Source: Strigamia acuminata
Taxonomy: Eukaryota > Arthropoda > Chilopoda > Geophilomorpha > Linotaeniidae
DNA length: 64,000 nt
Reading direction: 5' to 3'
Assembly: GCA_949358305.1 (NCBI GenBank)
Contig: OX442314.1
Coordinates: forward strand, 1,987,087-2,051,086
The stretch's first letter is position 1, and each line of letters starts with the position of its first letter. The notes beneath the pieces are model-generated. The model was given only the letters and a program-made list of their open reading frames with translations, was not told the DNA's origin and searched no databases. A program made the translations under genes and the position numbers. Positions 21,552 to 34,556 of this stretch are shown here, in pieces.

Positions 21552-24500
21552 CTAATTTCGTTTCTTCTTCGGAAGAAAGAAAAAGGAATTAATGTACGCA
21601 TCGTGTCACGACGCAACATCTTACCTGTTCGACCGAACAGGCGCGCGAGGTTTCCCACAATTCTTGCGCGATTTCGATTTTTCCTTCAAATTTTCGCATT
21701 CCGTACTTTCGCGCGTGCGTTTTGCCGACCTTAAAACCCTTTAAAAAATATAAAAGAATACGATTTAGTACGCGGTACAATTTCCGACCTCTCTTCTCAC
21801 CTGTCGGATTGAACGGGCGTGCAAGGTTTGCGATTGACCGGCGTTTTCGCTTGACCAGCGTCTTCGCTCTCCGATTCTTCGCTTTTCTTCGCTCGCGCTG
21901 CGGTTTCGCCCACGTCTTTGGTCAAATCCAGCTTGCGGTCGCCTCCGAAACCTTCTTTCGCGAGTCCTTCCTTGAGAAAAGCGCGACAGCCGTCGTAGTC
22001 CGGAGTTTCCTCGAAGCCCAACGCCACGACGTGCTCGAAGAGGCGTCGGAGACCCGAACACGGAGTCGCATCACCGTAACAGTCGTCCAACAGTTTCGGA
22101 ACGTCGTTCAAGTATCTGTTTAAAAACAAAATTCATAATTATATACTCCGTATTTCGTTGTTGGTGGTTGAAATCTATATAAATAAAAATGTATGTTCGT
22201 TTGTTCAAAATCTTAAATCTCCGAAAGTACTTCACCGATTGCTTTGAAATTTTGACACAACATTGCATTCGAATAGGCGCATGTTCTTGCTTCCATACTA
22301 CATGGATTTCTCACCTGTGACAGGTAAAAAAAACATGCTTTTGTTTATAAACAGCTGTTGAAAGTAAAAGCAACATATGCTGTACTAAATATTTGAAAAA
22401 CAGTGCCATCTGTTGGTCGTAAAAGCAACACGGGATTTATTTCCAGATTTCCACAGGATTTTATTTCCACGAGATTTTATTTCCACTGGATTTTATTTCC
22501 ACGGGATTTTATTTCAACGAGATTTTATTTCCACCGGATTTTATTTCCACGGGATTTTATTTCAACGGGATTTTATATCCTCGGGATTTATGAACCATGG
22601 GATTTATGAACCATGGTCTTGCCAGTTACAGCTAGTATAAATAATAAAAGAATCACTTGTTTTTTTGAGTTTCGACCGCTTCGCAATCGTCCAGTCCCGC
22701 CGCGGCCTCCCACGGTAGTTTACCGCTTGACCATTTCAACATGGTATACGCTAACATTTCCAAGTCCGCGCGACGAGTGAACCCTAGAAAATATTTGTAA
22801 GAAATTAAAAATACAAAATACAAAGCTTCAAATTGGCGCCGGGGTCCGTTTAAGCGTCCGGGGATCATAAAAATCACTAGCTGCATTCAAAAATTAAAAT
22901 AACAATTTTAGTTTAAGTGTATTTTAAGTTTTAACATGGGTGTAAACAGGAAATGATGTCATTTCTGGTTTAAAATTGAAGTAAAACACAAAATATTTTA
23001 GTTTATGAATGCAGCTACTGTTTTTTCAAAAATCAACAATTTTTCCAAAAAAAAAAGCCCGCCCAATTCAATTTTTCATCAAACTTCCAATTTTTTGTTT
23101 AAAAAATCAAATATTTCCTTTGAAAAATCGAATATCTCATCAAAAAATTGAATGAAACATCAGAAAATCAAATAAAACAACAAAAAAATCAAAGATTTCA
23201 TGTAAAAATCGGGTCTCTAATTGTGCATCTGGGAGCAATTAGAGGGCCACGTGCTATTTACATAATTTTCTATTCCAGCGCGCAATTAGAGGCCCCGTAC
23301 AGTGAGAAGGTATACGGCAAACACCCGAGCGTTTATTTGAAGCTTTCGAAGCATTTTATTTGTGTATATTTGATTGATTTACTGCCGAGGTGCGCGTCGC
23401 GACTAGTGAATTCGAGTGTGCCGAAGTGCGCCCAGTCCGGATTCGGTTCGATCGGTTTGTGAGTGCCGTCGCCTTTTAAATACGGAAAGGCAAGTCCGAA
23501 GTCGACTAAATACACCTGGCGAACAAATGTTGGTTGAAATACGTGAATAATTAGATCGATGAGCGCAAATACATACTTGATCGCAACATTCGAGGTCGAC
23601 GAGTACGTTCGACGCTTTGATGTCGTTGTGGACGCTCCCACAGTCGTGAATGTATTCCAAAACATCCAGCTAGGAAAAATTAATAAATCAATTCAATTCA
23701 ATTTATTTATTTATTTTTTACTTACGATTTGAATTCCCAAATTGAGAACGGCTTTGGAAGACAATCTTTTGCCATTTTCCGCCCAAACGTTCTTCAAGTT
23801 GTTTCCGAATCGTTTCAGCACAAGAAATCGATAAGACTTTCCGTCAAATTTGTCCTCGCCGTATGAAAACAATTTCGGCATTCCAAGGAACTTCAATTTC
23901 CGCTTGGTTTTCCATTCTTCGACTTAAAAGGAATTTATTTTTTTGATCAATAAACGGTTCGTGTTGTGTTTTTAGATATGAAAAGGTTGAAAAAACGTTT
24001 TTGTTGCGTTTTTAATTTTTAAAATAAATTTAAAAACGTTTCTCTTTGTGTTTTTAAATTTAAAAAAAATAAAAAAAACGTTTTGTGGTTTTAAAACTTA
24101 AAAAAAAATGAAAAAAATCGTTGTCTGTTGCGTTTTTAAACTTAAAAAAAATTTCAAAACGTTTTTGTTGCGTTTTTAATTTTTAAAATAAATTTCAAAA
24201 CGCTCTTCATGTTTATAAATTTAAAAAAATGAAAAAAACGTTCTGTAATGCGTTTTTAGATTTAAAAAAAAATTATAATCGTTTTTGTTGCGTTTTTAAT
24301 TTTTAAAATAAATTTTAAAACGTTTCATATCGCGTTTTCAAACTTTAAAAAAAATTAAAAAACGTTCTGTGTTGCCTTTTAAAACTTAAAAACGTTTCAT
24401 ATTGCGTTTTTACACTTAAAAAAAAATAAAAACAACGTTCCATGTATCGTTTTACAACTTAAAAAAAATAAAAAAAACATTTCCCGTTTCCTTTTTAAAT

Positions 24501-25023
24501 ATAAAAAATAAAAATTAAACGTTCGTGTCGCAATTTTCCTTTACTTTCTTCCGTCGTGCCAAAACGATTGTAAAATTTCATCTCGTTCCCGGACGCCGCG
24601 CTACTGCTAAGCTCCTACAAAACAACCAAACCAAAAAATAAACATTCCAATAATAACAATCCAACACTCGAAACGTACGACTTTAATCGCGTATTCGGCT
24701 CCCGGTTTTGCGCAAACCAACTTTGGCCGATCGCGCCCTAGAAACCACATCATGGGCGAGTTACTCGAACCTAACAACCAACAAATCAATCAATAAATCC
24801 ATCCACCAATCGCATTTCACCTAACAATCATAGATCTCGGCGCATCCTCCGACTCCGATGGATTTGCCCAGGATCCACGGCTGTTGCAAGAAATCCGTCA
24901 AAACTTGTCCGGCTGGCAACTTCAATCGAACGTCATCACCTAAATCGATCAAAAACATCCATTTATCAACTCGCTCGAAACGTTAATACCGACTCCCACA
25001 CCTTTCTCTTTATCGCGCGACAT
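21552..25023 (-). CDS. VRK-family serine/threonine kinase (VRK-B)
   Basis: Eleven exons: 25002-25023, 24826-24939, 24679-24770, 24545-24614, 23726-23922, 23577-23669, 23383-23515, 22657-22783, 21801-22116, about 21625-21738, 21552-21566. The exon lengths 22/70/197/93/133/127 are the same as in VRK-A, so these two genes share structure and are recent relatives. Kinase features: P-loop GVGGCA, YAIKV lysine, [14 protein letters not shown]. As in VRK-A, the P-loop has CA in place of FG. The C-terminal tail is basic and acidic-mixed, ends ...CSVEQ-KKRN and has no BAF domain. The activation segment TSRDAHLG and the RRADLEML helix are intact, so an active kinase is likely. VRKs act in the nucleus on BAF and chromatin. 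Length about 430 aa. Confidence 0.88.
22173..22637 (+). mobile_element. Helentron/HINE-like non-autonomous element inside VRK-B intron 8
   Basis: Begins ataaataaaaatgtatgtt, contains the block cgaaagtacttcaccgattg shared with 44.1 kb, then an expanded array of roughly 15-16-bp units (ttttatttccacggga), and ends cagttacagctagt. Same order as the element at 44.07-44.83 kb. The classification rests on the tataaaaatgtatg-like start and stem-like tail known from Helentron relatives; no Rep/helicase is present. Confidence 0.6.
23940..24540. repeat. Minisatellite in VRK-B intron 4
   Basis: Degenerate tandem repeats of aaaacgtttttgttgcgttt with A/T-tract variation fill intron 23923-24544. Confidence 0.8.
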
Positions 25024-25281
25024 TTTCCGCTCGATTTGATTGTCATCGGCGCGATAACAACGAGCCTATTTGAATATCCCGACCGGTCGGCGTTAACTGA
25101 CGGCCATTATGAGTATCGGCTTTGTTGCGGACTTCGTTTGCCACCTGGCGAGCGCACGGAGTAATTACAACGGCTTCGACCGGGCGTTATGAGGTGATCG
25201 CGACCGGTTCGGCGTGGTATTCAACATTCAAATCTGGGAAGCGGAGCAGGCTCTTTATCGGAGCCGTTTTCGTGAAGACAA
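25024..25281. promoter_or_regulatory. Shared bidirectional promoter of VRK-B and VRK-C
   Basis: Only 258 bp separates the divergent start codons. The spacer is GC-rich for this window (cggcgttaactgacggcc). No TATA box stands out. Confidence 0.5.
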
Positions 25282-27517
25282 ATGTTGCGCAAAGAGAAAA
25301 AAGGTGAGTTTTGTCGATTAAAACGAGTTGGGTGAATTAGGAAATTGGTTCGTTTGCAGTGCGGGCGAAAGCGGCCAATGGGCATCAACTTGCCGAGCAC
25401 ATCCCAGCGGGACAAGTTTTCACGGATCTGCACAAACAAAGCTGGATTTTGGGCCAATCCATCGGAGTTGGCGGCTTCGGAGAGATTTACAGCGGTAAAA
25501 ACCGTTCAATTTTGCGAGGAATATTAATTAGATAGACCGGTTTGGTTTCAGCTTCCAACGACTTGACGAGAGCGGTCGGGCCTCGCGCCGAGTTTGTCAT
25601 CAAAGTCGTACGTTGCATTTTTTGGGTTTAAAATGACGAAAATATTTTGTTTTTTTAATTTTTTTTAAGGAACCACACGCTAACGGACCCTTGTTTTCGG
25701 AAATTCACGCTTACCTTCGTTTGGGCAAAACGGAATCGAGTAATTAATTTTTTTAATTTTTTTAATTTTTTTATTTATTTTTGTATTTTTTTCAATTTGA
25801 AGTCGACGAATGGAAGACGGCGCGGAAATTGAAGTTCCTCGGAATGCCGAAGTTCCTCGGGTCCGGCTCGCACGACTACGACGGGAACAAATACCGGTTT
25901 ATGGTCATGCAACGATTCGGGAACGATTTGCAGAAGTTTTGGACCGAAAACGGCAAGAAATTCTCGACGAAAACCGTTCTCAGTTTAGGAATTCAAATCG
26001 TAATAATTATTGCAATTATTGCAATAACAAATAAATATAAATTTAAATATAAATTTAAATTTTAGCTCGACGTTTTGGAATATATTCACAATTGCGGCTA
26101 CGTGCACTGCGACATCAAAGCGTCGAACTTACTCGTCGGCTTCAAAAGTTGCGAGCAGGTGTATTTAGTCGATTTCGGACTGGCGTGCCGCTACGTGTCG
26201 GCCGAAGGCGTCCACAAACCGAACAATCCCGACCCCAAAAAGGCGCACGACGGCACGATCGAATTCACCAGTCGCGACGCGCACGTCGGCAGTAAAAAAA
26301 AAAAATTTTTGCGACGTAAAAACGATAATTTATTCACGTTTTTCACATATTTCTAGAATTTTCACGCCGCGGGGACTTGGAGATCCTGGCGTACAACATG
26401 TTGCAGTGGTCGTGCGGCAAATTACCGTGGGAGAAAGATCTGAAGAATCTCGAATCGGTTAAAACTCAAAAAATCGAGTAAAAACTGTCACGAAAAAATT
26501 GTTAATTTAATTTTTAATCGTTTGATAAATTTTTTTTTAGATATCTTAAAGACGTTCCGAGACTTTTCGACGAATGTTACAGGAAAATGGCGCCGTGTCC
26601 GGGTCTCAAACGGCTTTTCGAGCATGTTTTGGCGCTGGGATTCGACGAAATCCCCGATTACGACTTCTGCCGTCGGATTTTGCGGGAAGCGCTCGCTAAA
26701 GCCGGTTGCAAAGACGACGGCAAATTAGATCTGAAGAAAATCGTGGTCGATTCGCCGCGGTTGAAACGGGGTGCCGCAGATTCGCCGCGATTGAAGCGGG
26801 GTGCCGTGGAATCGCCGAAATTGAAGCGGGGTGCCGCGGAATCGCCGAAATTGAAGCGGATTGTTTCTGCTCCGGTGAAAATAAAAAGGGTAATTGAAGC
26901 GAGTTGAAATTGACTGATGTAAATTAAAAAAATTGATTTTTTTGCTAAAAAATTGAGGTTTTTGCTTAAAAAATTGATTTTTTTGCTAAAAAATTTATTT
27001 TTTTGCTGAAAAATTGATTTTTTTTGCTAAAAAATTGATGTTTTTGCAGGAGACGAAACGAACGTGTCAAAAGATGGAGACTAGTGAGAATTCGAGTGAA
27101 GTGTTACCGGTTGCGAAGCCCGTGCGCTCTAGTTCGCGCAAACCCTGCGCACTGGCTCAATCAAACAGGTAAAAATTAATAAAATTAATAAAATTAATGA
27201 AATTAATTTAATTTAATTTAATTTAGGGTGACGAGGTCATCTTCTAAGATCGAAAAGAGCATTTGTTCCACTGTCACGGACATTCCAACTCCGGCGATGA
27301 TCGAAATCATGGAAATAAAGCGAAAGAAAGAAGACGCCAAATTAGCAAAATTAGCGAAAAATAGCAAAACCGTTAAAAGGTCAAGTCTGGAGTCAAACAA
27401 AGGTGAGAATGTGGACAAATAGCGAGAAATATTGGATGATTAACGATGAAATTTCTATTTTTTTTAGGAGGAAAGCGAGTAAAGAGGAATATTGAAATTA
27501 GTCCCGACTTATTTTAA
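25282..27517 (+). CDS. VRK-family serine/threonine kinase with SP-repeat tail (VRK-C)
   Basis: Eleven exons (25282-25303, 25360-25494, 25552-25607, 25670-25739, 25803-25999, 26066-26291, 26357-26477, 26541-26889, 27050-27168, 27227-27402, 27468-27517) total 1521 nt, or 506 aa. The P-loop is the canonical GVGGFG, the lysine is FVIKV, the αC segment NGPLFSEI is as in VRK1, the catalytic loop is HCDIKASN, and DFG is present. It is the most VRK1-like of the three. Exon 6 equals exons 6+7 of VRK-A and VRK-B (226 = 93+133 nt), so an intron differs. The tail carries four SPRLKRGA-type repeats and a long basic stretch ([17 protein letters not shown]), probably nuclear localisation. No BAF domain. Probably the conventional VRK1/ballchen orthologue. 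Confidence 0.9.
26925..27045. repeat. Short tandem repeat in VRK-C intron 8 that includes the acceptor
   Basis: About six copies of aaaaattgatttttttgct. The functional acceptor (aaaaattgatgtttttgcag) is itself the last copy. Confidence 0.8.
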
Positions 27518-27959
27518 TTTATTTTACATTAACTGAAATGAAATACATCATCTGTAATAAATACTGTCTTCCTGGTGATTCATTTAATCATTTTAATTAT
27601 AAAAACACACAAACCAATCGATAAATCGAGCGCGAATCAATTATTACAATTATTTATCATTCAAAACGCATTTTTATTACAAATTCTAAAATTTTATATA
27701 AGACGGAGGGAATTTTTGTAATTTTTCTTAATTTAATGCTCTAGTTTATGGACAATTTTATTTCTTATCAAAATTACAACGTACGAACGACAATGGAATA
27801 AATATCGTAATGGATACACATAAAATGGTCTCGTAAAAACAAAAATTCAATTCGTAATTCTAAAAACCAATTGAAAATTTACCGATTACAAACGTCAACA
27901 AACTACTTTAGTATTAATGACAGAAGAGTTGAAACGATCGCGGCATTCCCTCGCCCGGG
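27518..27959. other. Convergent 3' spacer of VRK-C and DPY30
   Basis: AT-rich; aataaa near 27556. It holds both 3' UTRs. Nothing else seen. Confidence 0.5.
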
Positions 27960-29697
27960 TTAAGCGGAACTTTGCTGGCCATTTTGGTTCTGTGTTTGCT
28001 CGAACTGGCTTTTATTTTTTAGCAGATATGTTGCTAAATATTCGATCGGATCCGGTGGCCTGCAGGAAATCATTAAAAGTTGAAATTCATGAAAAAATCA
28101 TTTAAAAAACCATTGAAAAATCGTTAAAAATCTTGCAAAAACATCCGAAATCTTTCAAAATCGTTAAAAATCTTGCAAAAACATCCGAAATCTTTCAAAA
28201 TCGTTAAAAATCTTGCAAAAACGTCCGAAATCTTTCAAAATCGTTAGAAATCTTGCAAAATCGTTAGAAATCTTGCAAAATCGTTAGAAATCTTGCAAAA
28301 TCGTTAGAAATCTTGCAAAATCATTAAAAATCTTGCAAAAATAATTTAAAACCTCGCAAAATCATTAAAAATCTTGCAAACTCATGAAAAATCTTGCAAA
28401 CTCATAATAAATCTTGCAAAATCATAATGAAATCATGGAAAATCATGAATCATGAGTCATAAATCATAAAAACTCATGAAAAATCTTGCAAACTCATGAA
28501 AAATCTTGCGAACTCATAAAAAATCTTGCAAACTCATGAAAAATCTTGCAAACTCATAAAAAATCTTGCAAACTCATGAAAAATCTTGCAAACTCATAAT
28601 AAATCTTGCAAAATCATAATGAAATCATGGAAAATCATGAATCATGAGTCATAAATCATAAAAACCCATGAAAAATCTTGCAAACTAATGAAAAATCTTG
28701 CAAACTCATGAAAAATCTTTCAAACTCATGAAAAATCATGCAAAATTAAGAAAAATCTTTCAAAATTAAGAAAAATCTTTCAAACTCATGAAAAATCATG
28801 CAAAATTAAGAAAAATCTTTCAAAATTAGAAAAATTTTAGCAAAATTAAGAAAAATCTTGTAAAATTAAGAAAAATCTTGCAAAATCATAATGAAACCAT
28901 GGAAAATCATAATGAAATCGTGGAAAATCATAAATCATAAATTATGAAAAACCATGCAAAATTACACAAAACCCTTGCAAAATTATATAAAAAACCATGC
29001 AGAATCATACAAAAACCATGCAAAATCTTTCAAAAACCATGCAAAATCATACAAATACATAAAAAATCATAAAAAAATCAACCAATCAATCAATTAATTC
29101 AAATATGTCGGCTCGCGCACCGTTCTTTAGCTAACGTCGACAGCGCTTGTAGAAGAATTGGAACGACTGTTTGGTCGAGATACTGTCTCGTTGGAAGCGA
29201 TTGCAAATCTAACCGTGGCTTCTTAGCAGGAATCTCTCCCGACGTCTCTTTCTCCGCCTTCGCCACTTTCTACAAATCAAAACCAATTCCATTAACCATC
29301 ACAACTTCAAATCCCAAAAACCAAAAATACTCTACCTGCAGACTTTCCGTCAATCCCGCCTCGTTCGCCGCATTTTCGGCGACCACGGGGTCCACCACGG
29401 CGTCCGATTTCGCCTCAGTCGCGGCTGCATCGGCGGTGGCTGTCGCCGCCTGGTCTAAGCCTAAATAACGCGAGAAAAAGTGAAAAAGTTTCAAATCGGC
29501 GCCCACGGAAAAAGCGCCGTGCAATTCGACAAATTTTACACATTTATTGCTTTAAGTCGGGTAGGAAGTGAGCATTTCTAATTGGGACTGGTTGAATATC
29601 AGTTTAAGGTTTTGCGATTCAACGTTTAGTCGATGTGGGCGCCAAAATCGCATCGAAATTTCACCACAAGTTTTATTTACTTACTAGCATCCGCCAT
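27960..29697 (-). CDS. DPY30: DPY30, subunit of COMPASS/MLL histone methyltransferase complexes
   Basis: Four exons (29685-29697, 29336-29460, 29121-29269, 27960-28059) total 387 nt, or 128 aa. The C-terminal half is the DPY30 dimerisation/docking motif: [20 protein letters not shown] is almost identical to human DPY30, followed by [18 protein letters not shown] across the last junction. In animals this helix pair dimerises and binds ASH2L for H3K4 methylation. The N-terminal half is a low-complexity Ala/Glu-rich stretch (exon 2) and is longer than in human (99 aa). The last intron is 1.06 kb and almost entirely minisatellite; splicing across it is required to complete the dimerisation motif. 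Head to head with the first small paralogue, 336 bp apart. Confidence 0.95.
28075..29085. repeat. 1-kb minisatellite in the last intron of DPY30
   Basis: Dozens of related units, mostly aaaaatcttgcaaactcatg and variants (tcttgcaaaatcgttagaa). A longer block (aaatcataatgaaatcatgg...) occurs twice about 180 bp apart, showing higher-order duplication. Confidence 0.9.
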
Positions 29698-30033
29698 CTC
29701 TAATCGTAATTTCAAACGATTTCCAAGACAACAATGCAAGCCAGCAAATAGTTGGCTCGCTTAATCGCGTCATGTGACCATCAAACGTCCAATCACGGTT
29801 CACGTCTTTGTGCGATTGCGGGTCATCTAAACGCAGACCGAAACATTCTGAAATTAATACTTTTTTTAAACATGGATCGTCGCTTGTAGTGAAGAAATTT
29901 TTTTTATATCGTTGTGCAATGAGTAGATAAGTAAATTAATAAAGTTATTTTTGTTGAGTTTTAATTTTCCGACGCTAGCGGCAGAAAGATACCGCGGCTT
30001 TTTCTCGCACTCGTTCAATCAGCGATCTGGATA

Positions 30034-30595
30034 ATGGAATTGGAAGACACCGATAGATTAACCGAATTTGTAGAGAATCACGGGGACTTTATACAACAAG
30101 TAAATATTTTAAACAAAAAATTAAACAGAAATAAGGATAAAATTTTTTATTTCAGATAGTTCTTTTGATTTGGTTGAGCAACGGTCAAAAATACGAAGAT
30201 TTATACGATGTGGTGACGGGTGTGAAAACCTGGTACGAAATGAAGAAACATTTGGAAAACGGAGAAGGATTCGAAGCACTTAAAGTTGGACTCATGGGCT
30301 GGTTGCACACCGGCTTCGGGATGCAGGGGGTCATCCAGCAGAGCGTCACGTCGACAAATCTTATAGAGAACTTGTCCAAGAAACTGCTGAGAGACGACGA
30401 AGTCGAGGAACTTCGGGTTTGATGATTGAAATACAAAAAATTCAATTTTTAACCATTTTTTAATTTTTATAGAATAAAGCCATATTAAACATTACCACGT
30501 TTATTCAGCAAAACCCGAATGCGGGCGAAGAAACGTTGCGAAACGTCGTGTTGCAAGAGGTTAATTCGTTCGCAAACGATGTTAGCGGCATTTAA
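30034..30595 (+). CDS. Small protein of unknown family, paralogue 1 of 2
   Basis: Three exons (30034-30099, 30156-30416, 30473-30595) give 450 nt, or 149 aa. Mostly α-helical, acidic N-terminus (MELEDTDRL), no signal peptide, one moderately hydrophobic stretch (IVLLIWLSNG). The ending (ELRNKAILNITTFIQQNPNA, then EV..F) matches the next gene with the last intron at the same place, so they are tandem duplicates. I do not recognise the family. Confidence 0.75.
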
Positions 30596-30895
30596 AACCC
30601 ATTTACACTTTACACATGTGTTTTTTTTAATTTATTTATGTATTTATATATTTTTTCTATTTATTTATTAATCAATTAATTTATTCATTTATTTATTTAT
30701 TTATTTATTTATTCTATGTACGCACGTAATAAAAGTATTGAATAATTAAATTGGTTAAATAATTCGTCACAAGACGGCGCTATGTGTCGGCCATTGGTAG
30801 AGTTAACAACATCTCGACATCACCGAGTGATCTTACGACGAACATCTCTTTAGGTGTTGACACGGTTATCAAAAAGTTCCAATTCCCATGTTGTA
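30596..30895. other. Spacer between the two small paralogues
   Basis: 300 bp with a tttattta-rich tract, an aataaa at 30728 and the presumed promoter of the second gene. Confidence 0.5.
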
Positions 30896-31728
30896 ATGTC
30901 GAAACAATTAGATTTCTTATCGGAGGTATAAAATAGAATAATATGCTTGGAATGGTAAATTTTTAATCCTGTTGTGTAATCAGCTGGCGATGTTGGCGTG
31001 GACGTTGAAGGGCGACGAAGCCAAAGGCGCGGTGCAAGTGGTCACTGGATTACAAGTGGTTTTGGGCGCCTGGAACAGAATAACCAGACAAGACGACATC
31101 GATTTACTTCGGGTGAATTCATTGTTTCGATTCTCGGGTTTTTTTAATCAAGTTTTTTTTTTATATTTTTTAAAGTTTTTAATTTTTTCTCTCAAATTTT
31201 GTCCATTATTATCAATTTTTCTCGCTCTTGCTCAAATTTTGCTCGTGTGCTCAAGTTTGCACAATTTTGCTCAAATTTGCATAATTTTACACAAATTTTG
31301 CTTAAATTTGCACAATTTTTGCTTAAATTTGCACAATTTTTGCTTAAATTTGCACAATTTTTGCTCAATTTTACACAATTTTGCTCAATTTTACACAATT
31401 TTGCTCAATTTTACACAATTTTGCTCAATTTTGTTCAAATAGGCATAATTTTGCTCAAATTTGCTCAAATTTGCTCAAATATGCATAATTTTGCTCAAAT
31501 TTGCTCAAATTCGCACAATTTTGTTCAAATTTGCACAAATTTGCTATGATTTTGAAGGATTTTGCTAAATTTTGCTCAGTTTTTAAATAAATTTCCGTTT
31601 TTCAGGAGGCGACGTTGCTGTCCATCGTCCAGTTTATTCGAAGCAATCCGAAAGCGAGTCCCGATGAAATCCGAACCGAAGTCGAGACCCAAGTCGAATT
31701 ATTTACCGCTCGTTTATCCGCGCTGTGA
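30896..31728 (+). CDS. Small protein of unknown family, paralogue 2 of 2
   Basis: Three exons (30896-30925, 30984-31112, 31606-31728) total 282 nt, or 93 aa. MSKQLDFLSE, then LAMLAWTLKGDEAKGAVQVV, then after the last intron LLSIVQFIRSNPKASPDEIR. Shares with its neighbour the pattern DD(I/V)..LR|...L..I..FI..NP.A......V. Shorter than paralogue 1, mainly in the middle exon. Function unknown. Confidence 0.72.
31195..31590. repeat. Minisatellite in the last intron of paralogue 2
   Basis: Units such as gctcaaatttgcacaatttt and gctcaattttacacaatttt, in tandem, within intron 31113-31605. Confidence 0.88.
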
Positions 31729-32096
31729 AACCTTTAATAAATTCCATTTAATTTGCTCAAATTCTACCAAATAATAACCAATAATAAATAACAAATACAA
31801 AGATAATAATTGCATGACTTTTAATCCATTTATCCACTTTTCGGTAATTATATTACATTACTCCTTAAAAAAACAAAAATAAACTTCAGCCATTTTTTTG
31901 TACAGGAATGTTTGTGCAGATTTGTTATAATAAAAGTTTTATATAAATTTTATTATTGTAAAAAGAAATATAATTATTAAAAATTAAGTTAAATACTTTG
32001 TGCGTATAAAATTGTTCAGGTACCTGTCCCTAACACTAGAAAAATACATAAAAAATCCTCTAAATACAAAAATATTTGTCATTTTCTCGGTAAAAA
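31729..32096. other. Convergent 3' spacer
   Basis: AT-rich, with aataaa-like signals; the 3' UTRs of paralogue 2 and CCDC85 meet here. Nothing else seen. Confidence 0.5.
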
Positions 32097-34325
<2,229 letters not shown>

Positions 34326-34556
34326 TCACTCTTTCCTTTTCATCCTCTGAAACCCACAACGATTAAAACAATCATTAAAAACGTCGCAAAACACTCACCA
34401 CGATCATGGTGGTCATTTTACTTGCGTGACGTAGCCATTTGACCTTAACATTTCTCCGAAGGTTCCATTTCCCGTCGCTAGTCGGCGCCGATTGCGAGCT
34501 AGACTCGTGTCAAATGTAGGTGTGTTTATAGTCTTACAACACAAGATCGCGAGGAA
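34326..34556. promoter_or_regulatory. Bidirectional promoter, CCDC85 / NEMF
   Basis: 231 bp between divergent genes. It contains cttgcgtgacgtagcc, whose TGACGTAG core resembles a CRE/ATF site, and an aagatcgcgagg motif. Confidence 0.45.

Noticed and set aside
27917-28105. 62-codon plus-strand ORF
   Set aside because: Antisense to the last exon of DPY30.
1146-29085. CRISPR-like regular repeats
   Set aside because: Units are contiguous, without unique spacers, and the DNA is animal.
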